The notes under the pieces were generated by a model. That model had not been told where the DNA came from and did no database searches. It saw nothing but the letters and a program-made list of their open reading frames with translations. Positions 35,015 through 43,238 of a stretch of DNA of 64,000 nt are shown piece by piece (within the stretch, counting starts at the first letter, position 1; every line of letters begins with the position of its first letter). The stretch lies in the NCBI GenBank assembly GCA_016718525.1, contig JADKDD010000002.1, forward strand, positions 682,001-746,000. The letters are read 5' to 3'. The translations under genes were made by a program, and so were the position numbers. The DNA is from Rhodocyclaceae bacterium. GTDB lineage: Bacteria; Pseudomonadota; Gammaproteobacteria; Burkholderiales; Rhodocyclaceae.

Positions 35015-36223
35015 TCAGGATTCTTTCCGCGTCAGCGGTTTGATGTAGTGCGGCACGATGAAGCCCGGCCAAAGCGCATCGTCGGTGTCGAGATGGGCAT
35101 ACCCCAATTCACGCAGTCGGTGCAGGTCGCGGGTTCGCGTTTTGTCGTTGCGCTTCAGGTAGAGGCTGGCGTACCAAGGCAACTGGCGCATCTCGGCCAG
35201 AGGCCAGGGCCGACCACGAGAGAGCAGCTGGGAAAGAATGGTGTATTGGCGGACGTTGATGGATTTATCGTCCAACGCACGGCGGATGTTGCTCTCGTAG
35301 AGCAGCTGGGCCACGATATCGTTGACCCTGTCGTGCAAAGTGTTGATGGTCTGGCGCATGCCTTCGAGATGAAAATCAACGAAGGCTCGATTGGGGCTGG
35401 CGTGTCTTTTTTCAGCAGATTTACGACTGGTGTTGAACAAGGTGAAATAGGCATCGATGTTTTGCAAGTAGTAACGCGCCAAAGCAAACGGTGCGTAGCG
35501 ATAGCCAGCGGCCTGCAGCAGCGTGGCTTCGATGACGCGGCCGACGCGGCCGTTGCCGTCCCAGAATGGATGAATCAGTTCGTAGTAAAGATGCACCAAC
35601 GGTGCGCGAATCAACGGCGGAATCCCTGCCGCCACCAGATCACCATGCCAGGCGACCAGCGCTTCAAGCAGGCGATCGACATCCCCGCCGTATTGCGGAG
35701 GTTTGTAACGGCCGCCGTGCACATCGTCGCCGACATAGGTGATGCGGGACTTGGGATTATTGCGGATTAGACCCGGACGGTTGTCGGGATGGGGAACATC
35801 CTTGCAGATGAGCTTGTGCACGTCGACGATGAATCCTGTCGTCAAAGACCAGCCGGGCTTGGTCGCCACGTCTTTGGATAGGTTGTAGGCGGCTTTGATA
35901 TTGAGCGCGCGCTGTTGTTCGACGGCCTGCACCTGTTGCGGATCGAGCGCAAGAGCGCTGGCCGTTTCGTTCTCACTCAGCGTTCCACCTTCGATGGTGT
36001 TGGTACCGTGGACACTGCTGACCAGAACCTCTTGTTCCAGCTGATTGGCCACCTGTGAAAGCGGTGAGGTGACGAAGCGCTCGTGTGCATCGGCGACGCG
36101 AAGCAGCGCCAGTTCAAGATCAGCGGCGGTCAGGCCGAGCTGAAACACGAAAGGGCCGAAACGATCAGTTTCGACCCGGCGCACGAGGCCGGCAAGGTCT
36201 ATGGGTAATAGTTCTGACGGCAT
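35015..36223 (-). CDS. Fic family protein (class II, self-inhibited)
   Basis: A 402-residue Fic protein. The active-site motif HPFWDGNGRVGR is intact near residue 221, and the inhibitory motif TNTIEG ([ST]xxxE[GN]) is near residue 76, N-terminal to it, which makes it class II. The C-terminal 90 residues look like a winged helix (VRQYTILSQLLSRGRPWPLAEMRQL). Fic enzymes transfer AMP or related groups to proteins. Its gene opens a tight operon with the DNA methyltransferase two bases downstream. Whether it modifies a toxin, a host protein or the RM enzymes is unknown; the DNA-binding-like end suggests it may also act as a regulator. Confidence 0.9.
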   Translation of the reverse strand: MPSELLPIDLAGLVRRVETDRFGPFVFQLGLTAADLELALLRVADAHERFVTSPLSQVANQLEQEVLVSSVHGTNTIEGGTLSENETASALALDPQQVQAVEQQRALNIKAAYNLSKDVATKPGWSLTTGFIVDVHKLICKDVPHPDNRPGLIRNNPKSRITYVGDDVHGGRYKPPQYGGDVDRLLEALVAWHGDLVAAGIPPLIRAPLVHLYYELIHPFWDGNGRVGRVIEATLLQAAGYRYAPFALARYYLQNIDAYFTLFNTSRKSAEKRHASPNRAFVDFHLEGMRQTINTLHDRVNDIVAQLLYESNIRRALDDKSINVRQYTILSQLLSRGRPWPLAEMRQLPWYASLYLKRNDKTRTRDLHRLRELGYAHLDTDDALWPGFIVPHYIKPLTRKES

Positions 36224-36237
36224 TTTGTCTCTATAAA

Positions 36238-36287
36238 TGTCTGTCAGATAGGTTTATATTTCTATTAACTTTCAACATGATATAAAC
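36238..36287. promoter_or_regulatory. Operator-like dyads upstream of the fic gene
   Basis: The 99-base AT-rich gap before fic holds two inverted repeats. One is TGTCTGTCAGATA at 36238-36250, with a TCTG/CAGA core. The other is GTTTATAT at 36252-36259 with ATATAAAC at 36280-36287. A possible minus-strand promoter is TTGTTT, 16 bases, TAATAG. This suggests fic-mod-AAA-helicase has its own regulated promoter, perhaps bound by the winged-helix end of the Fic protein. Confidence 0.5.
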
Positions 36288-36322
36288 AATTTTAGAAAAT
36301 TATGGGAAGAAAAATGTCCGCT

Positions 36323-39300
36323 CTAGTTTGCCACGGAATCGATCATTTTGTTGAATTCGGCTTCGATCTTTTTGGCGAAGTCGTCCTGCATTTGGAACAC
36401 GTCCGTGAATTCAGCGAAAGCCCAACGACCATAGGTGCCAAGATGATTGACACCAGGTATCCAGTAGGTGTCCATGGTGGATTTCTTTTCCACCGCATCT
36501 TCGCGCCGATAGCCCTTGATCTCGACGATCAGGTTGAGCAGGTCTTCGTCGCCGTGCCCGTCGTCGACTCGCACGATGAAATCAGGAAGGTACTTGCGTG
36601 TCTCAGAGCCGTAGCGGTAGGGCACTTCAAGACCCAGGTTATGGTTCTTGACGTAGGCTTTGACGAGCGGATGCGATTCGGCGACGCGACAGAATTCGCC
36701 CTCCCAGTCACTGTCGAGAATTATCCAGTTGATGTGGCAGGACTTGGAACTGGTTTGCCAGCGGTCGGCGCGCGAGGTGTTGAAGCGCACATGATTGGTC
36801 GAACCGGTGGGGTTGTAGGCATCGAGCAATGCCTTGATCGGCCGTTTGCCAAGAAACTCACGGCTGATCGCGGCGGTGATCTTGTTGCAGGCCATGTCGG
36901 CGAGTTCCTGATACATCAGCAAGCCGGGATAGGTGTCGCCTTTGCAGACAAGACAGGTATCTAACCATTGCTTGGTGATGCGTTTGAGCTGGCCGAAAAG
37001 GTGAAGCTTGGGTTCTTCGCCGGGGTCGCGCCATTTGGTATAGAGCAGGCGCTGGGTGACTTGGAACACCAGAGTAGAGGGGCGAATGTCGCCGAGGTGT
37101 TTCAAGTTCATGTCGGCAGATTCGCCGATGATGCCTGCGTTCTGCGTGCGGGACGGGCCAACGAGGTCAGGAGTGAGGGTGAGGATCGATTCGTCATTGA
37201 ACTTGGCCGCGAGTCTTTCCTCTGGCAATTCGATGCGGTAGCCCTCGACGCGCGGAAAGCGGATTTCCAGCGCGTCGCGCTCGGGGCGGATGGCTTTGAC
37301 CTGCACCGTCTCGCGCGGTGGCTGGGGCGGCGCGATAACCGGCTTGGCGGTGAAGTCGAAGGGAATGCCGAAGACATCGGCGTATTCGACATTGAACAGC
37401 CCTTCTTCGTTGAGTTCGTAGGACTGGCGACGCAGCGCACGGCCAATGACTTGCTCGCACAGCAGCTGGGTGCCAAAGGCGCGGATGCCGAGCACGTGGG
37501 TGACGGTGTTGGCGTCCCAGCCTTCGGTGAGCATCGACACCGAAACGACGCAGCGGATCGCGCCGCCCAACTGGCCGGGCTTGCCGACGGTATTCATTAC
37601 TTCGCGCAGCAACTCCTGATCGGTGATATTGTCACCCGCTCTGGCATCGCCACTGCGCTCGACGATTTCTCGGCGGAAGCGCTCGATTTCGTCAGCAGCC
37701 ATGCCACGAAAATTGTCGTCGAGGGCGTCGCCCGCTTCAAGCTGTTCGCTGTCGATGAGCAAGGTGTTGGGACGGGGTAGTGGGTTGCCGGTGGTGTCGT
37801 CGAAATTGCGAAACAGCGCGAACTGAGAGTTTTGCAGCGTGCTCGTCCCGTCGTCATTCTTGCGGTGAAAGCCGGCCACAAAGTCGTAAACCAATTTTGA
37901 AATGGCGGTGTTTTGGCAGACGATGATGAAACAGGGTGGCACCTTGATGCCGCTGGCTTCCCAGAGTTTGAAAGTCTTTTCATAGTGGCCGTAGAGCGCT
38001 TGTATTGCGGTTTGCAGTCGCGTCGGGAGCTTGAGCGGGTCGAGTTCCTCGTTCTTGCCACGACCCTTCTTTGGCATGTCCTTGCTGATGTTTTTCCACA
38101 GGTCACGAAACACCGGCAACTCCTCGCCGGGAATGTTTTCTGCCACCGGTACACGGGGTAGCTTGACGATTCCACATTCGATGGCGTCCATCAAAGAGAA
38201 GTCACTCATGGTCCAAGGGAACAAGGTACCCTCGGCATAGCCAGAACCACGGAGGAAGAAAGGCGTGGCGGACAAATCCATGACGCGACTTACACCGAGT
38301 TTCCGGTTGACGGCTTCGATGCCTGAAATCCACAGCCGCGCGGCTTCATTGTTTTTCTCGGCTTCCTTTTTGTCGTCGCCTTTCAAGTCTTCATCGTCGG
38401 TGTCTTTCGGTTTTTCGCGGTAGCAGTGATGCGCCTCGTCGTTGATAACGAGGATGTTTTTCATGCCCATCAAATCCGGCATTACGCGCTGAAGCATTTG
38501 GCCTTCGGTTTCAAGTGTTGAGATTTCATCGCCAGTGCGCCCTTTTAACAAGGCTTTACCGCCCGTCGAAATACTTAGTCGCTCACGCATCTTGAATGCG
38601 TGGTAGTTGGTGATGACGATCTTGGCGCGATTCACCTCGTCGAGCATGTCGGTCGGCACCAGTTCGCGGTCTTTATAGTAACTGTTCGGGTCATTGGGTT
38701 GCAGAACGCGCAGCCTGTCCTTGATGGTCAGGCCAGGGGAGCAAACCAAAAAACCTCGTGTGAAATTTTTGCTGTTCGGGCGGCGTACGGCGTTGATGGT
38801 TTGCCAGGCAATGATCATGGCCATTACGGTGGTCTTGCCTGCGCCAGTGGCGAGCTTTAAAGCGAGGCGCATCAGCTCCGGATTGGCATCGTTGTTGGCA
38901 GCGGCGAGATGTTCGAGCACGCGCTTGCCGGGCTTGGATAGCGGGGCAACTTCGGTCAGCCAGATAGCGGTTTCCACGGCTTCAATCTGGCAGAAAAATG
39001 GACGAACTCCGCTGAACTTGTGGAGACGCCAATGTTCCAACAGGCGGGCAGTTTCCGGTGTGACCTGCCACTGATTCGGATTAGGCAAGGACCGCCATGC
39101 TTCGACATAGCCGCGCACTTCGTTGATGATTGAGGTTTGGTCGTATTGCTGATCTTTTGTGGACAGCCCAACCTCATCCTCGAATACGAAACCTTCTTGT
39201 TTGGCTACGCCTTTGCGTTTTTTGGGTTTCGGTATTGGTGTAATGAACTTCGCACTGCGCCTCGTTTCCAGAATCTTCTGTGTCGGCTGTCCATCGGCAT

Positions 39301-39373
39301 CAAGCTCCCAATGCCGTTCTGGCCGGTCGTAAGGCGGGTTGAGAATCGGGTGATCGAAGAATGGATTGGACAT
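36323..39373 (-). CDS. BPTD_3080-type restriction endonuclease (type III Res-like helicase-nuclease)
   Basis: A 1016-residue protein. The N-terminus MSNPFFDHPILNPPYDRPERHWELD matches what NCBI calls the BPTD_3080 family. Walker A is KLATGAGKTTVMAMI near residue 176, the DEAH box is VINDEAHHCY near 311, a second helicase half follows (SVSMLTEGWDANTVTHVLGIRAFGTQLL), and a PD-(D/E)xK nuclease is at the end (LPDFIVR near 929, LIVEIKG near 952). It is the cutting and translocating partner of the Mod protein. The start at 39373 is preferred over 39433 from the family N-terminus. It is first in the island, 99 bases before fic. Confidence 0.9.
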   Translation of the reverse strand: MSNPFFDHPILNPPYDRPERHWELDADGQPTQKILETRRSAKFITPIPKPKKRKGVAKQEGFVFEDEVGLSTKDQQYDQTSIINEVRGYVEAWRSLPNPNQWQVTPETARLLEHWRLHKFSGVRPFFCQIEAVETAIWLTEVAPLSKPGKRVLEHLAAANNDANPELMRLALKLATGAGKTTVMAMIIAWQTINAVRRPNSKNFTRGFLVCSPGLTIKDRLRVLQPNDPNSYYKDRELVPTDMLDEVNRAKIVITNYHAFKMRERLSISTGGKALLKGRTGDEISTLETEGQMLQRVMPDLMGMKNILVINDEAHHCYREKPKDTDDEDLKGDDKKEAEKNNEAARLWISGIEAVNRKLGVSRVMDLSATPFFLRGSGYAEGTLFPWTMSDFSLMDAIECGIVKLPRVPVAENIPGEELPVFRDLWKNISKDMPKKGRGKNEELDPLKLPTRLQTAIQALYGHYEKTFKLWEASGIKVPPCFIIVCQNTAISKLVYDFVAGFHRKNDDGTSTLQNSQFALFRNFDDTTGNPLPRPNTLLIDSEQLEAGDALDDNFRGMAADEIERFRREIVERSGDARAGDNITDQELLREVMNTVGKPGQLGGAIRCVVSVSMLTEGWDANTVTHVLGIRAFGTQLLCEQVIGRALRRQSYELNEEGLFNVEYADVFGIPFDFTAKPVIAPPQPPRETVQVKAIRPERDALEIRFPRVEGYRIELPEERLAAKFNDESILTLTPDLVGPSRTQNAGIIGESADMNLKHLGDIRPSTLVFQVTQRLLYTKWRDPGEEPKLHLFGQLKRITKQWLDTCLVCKGDTYPGLLMYQELADMACNKITAAISREFLGKRPIKALLDAYNPTGSTNHVRFNTSRADRWQTSSKSCHINWIILDSDWEGEFCRVAESHPLVKAYVKNHNLGLEVPYRYGSETRKYLPDFIVRVDDGHGDEDLLNLIVEIKGYRREDAVEKKSTMDTYWIPGVNHLGTYGRWAFAEFTDVFQMQDDFAKKIEAEFNKMIDSVAN

Positions 39374-39508
39374 GGTCACAACTTGGCTTGCGGAATAGGC
39401 AGGATATGACTTGGCTCCGGATAATCCGGTCATTCTCCAACAAACCCGCTGTCAGCGGAAAATTTATGCAAGTTCCACAAAGCTGATTGCGGTCCCCCAA
39501 GGGACCGC

Positions 39509-40822
39509 TCAAATCAAATCCCGCAACTGATACCAAAGCATCCCTAGCACCAGGGCCGGTGTTCGCAACAGCTTGCCGCCGGGAAACGGGAAGTGTTTTA
39601 GCCGTGCATATAGATCAAACCGTTCGGCTTGTCCGGCAATAGTCTCCGCCACGAGTTTGCCGGCGATGCCGGTCAGCGCCAGTCCGTGCCCGGAGAATCC
39701 CTGAAGGTAATAAATATTGTCGGCAACGCGCCCGAAATCCGGTGCGCGATTCATGGTGATGTCGACAAAGCCGCCCCAGGAATAATCGACCTTCACGCCC
39801 TCGCCGAGCTGCGGAAATACCTTCAGCATCCGTGCCCGCATGCTGTTGTCGAGGTCAATCGGGGTCATCGTGCTGTAGCTGACGCGGCCACCGAAGATCA
39901 GCCGGTTGTCGTTGCTTGGTCGGAAATAGTCCAGAATGAAATTGCTGTCGCACACCGCCGTGCGATCCCTGGTCAGGCTGGCGGCCAGCTCGGGAGACAA
40001 GGGATTTGACGCCACGACATAAGTGCCGACCGGCATGATCCGTGTATCAATTTCGGGCACCAGTTTGCCCAAATAGCAATTCCCGGCCAGTACGATGTAG
40101 CGGCAACGCACTTCACCGGTCGCAGTGCGGACCACGGGATTGGCCCCGCGGGTGATCTCAGTGGCACGACTGTTTTCGAAAATCTTCGCCCCCGCCGCGA
40201 TTGCGGCATTCGCGAGGCCGCGCGTGTATTTGAGCGGATGCAAATGACCGGAACGGGCATCGTGAAAACCGGCATAAAAGCGCGGGCTGGAGATCCATTG
40301 ACCAATCGAATCGGGCGCAATCCAGGTCTGATCGGAATAGGCGAATTTGTCGCGATTGAACTCAAAGCTCTCGCGCAGACTTTTTGCCTTGCGCTGGTTC
40401 ACCGCAAGGTAAAGCCAGCCGGGCACATAGTCGCAATCAATCGCGTAATCCTTGATGCGCTGGCGGATCAGGTCGGTGCCTTCGACCGAAATATCCCAGG
40501 CACGTTTGGCGTCACTCAGCCCGAGCTGGTCAACATAGGGTTGGTCATTGGCATGGCCAACAATGACTTGTCCGCCGTTGCGCCCCGACGCACCCCAGCC
40601 GATCTGCATGCCCTCCAGCACCACCACCGAAAAACCCCGTGCCCGCAATTCCAGTGCCGCGGACAGACCGGCCAAACCACCGCCGACCACACAGACATCG
40701 GCGCACTCGCTGCCGGCAAGCGGCGGCGAGGCCGCCATTTCAGGCGCGCTGGCGAGGTAATACGAACGACGCGTCAGCTCCGCTTCATCGGCCAGACCGG
40801 TGCGTACGCTGGCGGCGGTCAT
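39509..40822 (-). CDS. puuB: Gamma-glutamylputrescine oxidase (FAD-dependent)
   Basis: A 437-residue DAO-family flavoprotein. The FAD site is VCVVGGGLAGLSAALELRARG, followed by LEGMQIGWGASGRNGGQV, typical of PuuB. The C-terminal YLQGFSGHGLALTGIAGKL completes the FAD fold. It oxidises gamma-glutamylputrescine to the aldehyde that PuuC uses. The ATG at 40822 overlaps the speB stop (ATGA), linking agmatine cleavage with putrescine oxidation. It lies 22 kb from puuA, puuC and puuD, just beyond the defence island. Confidence 0.9.
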   Translation of the reverse strand: MTAASVRTGLADEAELTRRSYYLASAPEMAASPPLAGSECADVCVVGGGLAGLSAALELRARGFSVVVLEGMQIGWGASGRNGGQVIVGHANDQPYVDQLGLSDAKRAWDISVEGTDLIRQRIKDYAIDCDYVPGWLYLAVNQRKAKSLRESFEFNRDKFAYSDQTWIAPDSIGQWISSPRFYAGFHDARSGHLHPLKYTRGLANAAIAAGAKIFENSRATEITRGANPVVRTATGEVRCRYIVLAGNCYLGKLVPEIDTRIMPVGTYVVASNPLSPELAASLTRDRTAVCDSNFILDYFRPSNDNRLIFGGRVSYSTMTPIDLDNSMRARMLKVFPQLGEGVKVDYSWGGFVDITMNRAPDFGRVADNIYYLQGFSGHGLALTGIAGKLVAETIAGQAERFDLYARLKHFPFPGGKLLRTPALVLGMLWYQLRDLI

Positions 40823-41766
40823 GCCGGCTTCTTGGCCTGCCCGCAAAGATAGGTCCAGGCCAAGGTTGCGGCGGCATTGGAGGTCAGCTCGGCATGATCA
40901 TAGGCCGGGGCCACCTCCACCATATCCATGCCGACAAACGGCAGATCCGCCATGAGTTCGAGCAAAGTCATCGCTTGCGCGCTGGTCAGTCCGCCCGGTT
41001 CTGGAGTGCCGGTGCCTGGTGCAAACGCGGGATCGAGCGCGTCGATGTCAAAGCTCAAATAGACCGCCGGCGAGTTGGTGCTGGCGACACGCCGTTTGAT
41101 CTCATTCACCACCACCGCCAGCTGATCTTCGCTATGGCAGCCACGCAGCTGCCGTGCCGTAAACACGCGGCCGCCAACGGTATTCACATACTCGCGCGCC
41201 TCACGCAGGCCTGATGAGCGGATACCGATCTGGATGGTCGCCTCGGGAATCACCAAACCTTCTTGAATGGCCTCATAGGTCCATGTGCCATGCCCCGACG
41301 GCTCACCAAAATGATCGGTCCAGGTATCGCAATGCGCATCGAAATGCACCAGTGCCAACGGTCGCCCGAAGATGCGCTTGTAGGCACGCAGCAGCGGCAA
41401 AGTGATTGAGTGATCGCCGCCCAGCCACAGCATGTGATGCTGACTGATCAGGCGATCGGCCAACGGCATCAGCGCATGGCGCATGCCTTCCAGACTGGTA
41501 TTGGGTAAGGACAGATCACCGGCATCACACAATTGGCCAAGCGGTGACACGTCAAAATACGGATGCACCCCATCACACAACATGTGGCTGGCACGACGGA
41601 TCGCCGACGGCCCGAAACGTGCGCCGGGGCGATTGGTCACACAACCATCCCAGGCCACACCGGCAACGGCGAAGCGACTTTCCGGCGCCTCTGACAAACT
41701 CGGTGCCTTGAGAAAGTTTGCCGCGCTCAGAAAAGCGAATGCGTGATTCTGATCAGGAGTGGTCAT
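40819..41766 (-). CDS. speB: Agmatinase
   Basis: A 315-residue ureohydrolase. The manganese ligands are in LWLGGDHSITLP, VHFDAHCDTWTD and LSFDIDALDPAFAPGTGTPEPGG. It splits agmatine to putrescine and urea. Residues about 225-231 (RRVASTNS) are encoded by the 23-bp repeat, just before the LSFDIDALDP strand, where relatives have a loop about three residues shorter. It is translationally coupled to puuB and preceded by yacG. A guanidinobutyrase is a possible alternative activity. Confidence 0.9.
   Translation of the reverse strand: MTTPDQNHAFAFLSAANFLKAPSLSEAPESRFAVAGVAWDGCVTNRPGARFGPSAIRRASHMLCDGVHPYFDVSPLGQLCDAGDLSLPNTSLEGMRHALMPLADRLISQHHMLWLGGDHSITLPLLRAYKRIFGRPLALVHFDAHCDTWTDHFGEPSGHGTWTYEAIQEGLVIPEATIQIGIRSSGLREAREYVNTVGGRVFTARQLRGCHSEDQLAVVVNEIKRRVASTNSPAVYLSFDIDALDPAFAPGTGTPEPGGLTSAQAMTLLELMADLPFVGMDMVEVAPAYDHAELTSNAAATLAWTYLCGQAKKPA
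41073..41095 (+). repeat. 23-bp dispersed repeat, copy 6 (inside speB)
   Basis: Exact match to the consensus, plus-strand AGTTGGTGCTGGC followed by GACACGCCGT. It is read in speB as RRVASTNS, the same frame and orientation as the copy in puuC. Confidence 0.85.
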
Positions 41767-41771
41767 GGCGA

Positions 41772-41981
41772 TTAGTTGGGGAGTGGATGGGATTCGCTGT
41801 CGTCCTCAATCTTGTCTTCTAGATTGACGACCGGAATGACATAGCTACCGCTGGCCCAGGCCCCCAGATCGGCGCCTTTGCAACGGGCAGAACAAAATGG
41901 CCGGTATTGGCTCGCCTCAACCCATTCCACGGGTGCGCCACATTGCGGGCAATTGACGGTGCGGGCGGGTTTAAGGGACAT
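41772..41981 (-). CDS. yacG: DNA gyrase inhibitor YacG
   Basis: A 69-residue zinc protein. CPQCGAPVEW and FCSARCKGADLGAWASG give the C-x2-C-x15-C-x3-C zinc site of YacG. In E. coli YacG binds GyrB and inhibits gyrase. The ORF starts at ATG 41981. It lies five bases upstream of speB, same strand, though no functional link is known. Confidence 0.92.
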   Translation of the reverse strand: MSLKPARTVNCPQCGAPVEWVEASQYRPFCSARCKGADLGAWASGSYVIPVVNLEDKIEDDSESHPLPN

Positions 41982-42024
41982 GGCGAAATGGACTCAAGTG
42001 AGTGGCTATGTTACCCGTGCCACT

Positions 42025-42136
42025 CCCTCCCCTTCAAGCAAAAGGTTCACCGCGACTTTCGCAGTTCGCGGGAAAAAGGCAGTGAAAATCTCCAACCAAC
42101 GCACGGTGCACTACTCCCTTCCCTTGAAGGGGAGGG
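42025..42136. repeat. 14-bp perfect inverted repeat
   Basis: CCCTCCCCTTCAAG at 42025-42038 and CTTGAAGGGGAGGG at 42123-42136 are exact inverted copies, separated by 84 bases, in the gap between amrS and yacG. The right arm is followed by GGTTTTAT. It may form a large hairpin or be a remnant of a miniature mobile element. Confidence 0.7.
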
Positions 42137-42140
42137 GGTT

Positions 42141-43238
42141 TTATCCACCGGCGTGCAAACGAACCGGAATCCGGCGCGGGCCGAAGGCCTTCTCAAATTT
42201 GGTGAAGCGTCCGGCGATCAGCGTGCCGCAGTTCGGGCAGGCGCCTTGCGGAGTCAGGTCGTGGTGTTTGATGTTGTACCAGTCACGCACCACGGTGGCG
42301 TGGCCGCAGTTCGGGCACAGCGTGGTGCCGCCTGAGGTGTCATGCACATTGCCGGTATACACATAATTCAGTCCGGCATCCTGCGCCAGCTTGCGCGCGC
42401 GGGTAAGCGTGGCCGGCGGTGTTGCCGGCACAGCGGGCATCTTGTAGTCGGGATGAAACGCGGTGAAATGCAAGGGCACGTCCGGCCCCAGCTCACGCTC
42501 GACCCAGCGTGACAGATCGGCAATCTCCAGATCGGAATCGTTGTGTCCGGGGATCAACAACGTGGTGATTTCCAGCCAGCAACCGGTTTCGTGATGCACC
42601 ATTGCGAGCAAATTCAGCACCGGCTGCAAACGCGCACCGCACAGCTTGTAATAGAACTCGTCGGTAAATCCCTTGAGATCGACATTCGCGGCGTCCATCT
42701 TTGAATAGAACTCGCGCGCCGGCGCTAGGTGCATGTAGCCGGCGGTCACCGCCACGGTTTTAACGCCAACCGCATGGCAGGCATCCGCGGTGTCCATCGC
42801 GTATTCGGCAAAAATGATCGGGTCGTTGTAGGTAAAGGCCACACTCGCCGCGCCGTGATGCACGGCCGCCCGCGCTATTCCCTCGGGCGTTGCATCGTCC
42901 ATCAGGCGATCCATATCGCGCGACTTGGAAATGTCCCAGTTCTGACAGAACTTGCAGGCCAGATTGCAGCCGGCGGTGCCGAACGACAAGATGCTGGAGC
43001 CGGGATAAAAATGATTCAGCGGTTTTTTTTCAATCGGGTCGATGCAAAAACCCGAACTGCGTCCGTAAGTGGTCAGAATCAATTCGCCATCCTGCATGGC
43101 GCGTACAAAACAGGCGGCGCGTTGCCCCTCGTGCAGCTTGCATTCGCGCGGACACAGGTCGCACTGTATGCGTTGGTCGTCGAGCCGGTGCCACCAGCGC
43201 GCCGGTGTGCCCGAGAGCCGCTCGGTCACTCCTTCCAT
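42141..43238 (-). CDS. amrS: AmmeMemoRadiSam system radical SAM enzyme
   Basis: A 365-residue radical SAM protein. The 4Fe-4S motif is CNLACKFC (C-x3-C-x2-C), preceded by an extra cysteine cluster CDLCPRECKLHEGQRAACFVR and followed near the end by CPNCG-type zinc knuckles. It belongs to the group found next to MEMO1 and AMMECR1 homologues; the substrate is unknown. Its start overlaps the end of the MEMO1-AMMECR1 fusion by 13 bases, so the two are made together. Confidence 0.9.
   Translation of the reverse strand: MEGVTERLSGTPARWWHRLDDQRIQCDLCPRECKLHEGQRAACFVRAMQDGELILTTYGRSSGFCIDPIEKKPLNHFYPGSSILSFGTAGCNLACKFCQNWDISKSRDMDRLMDDATPEGIARAAVHHGAASVAFTYNDPIIFAEYAMDTADACHAVGVKTVAVTAGYMHLAPAREFYSKMDAANVDLKGFTDEFYYKLCGARLQPVLNLLAMVHHETGCWLEITTLLIPGHNDSDLEIADLSRWVERELGPDVPLHFTAFHPDYKMPAVPATPPATLTRARKLAQDAGLNYVYTGNVHDTSGGTTLCPNCGHATVVRDWYNIKHHDLTPQGACPNCGTLIAGRFTKFEKAFGPRRIPVRLHAGG

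Noticed and set aside
36968..37780. 270-codon plus-strand ORF opposite the restriction enzyme
   Set aside because: Shadow ORF; the minus strand has an uninterrupted helicase-nuclease with all motifs.
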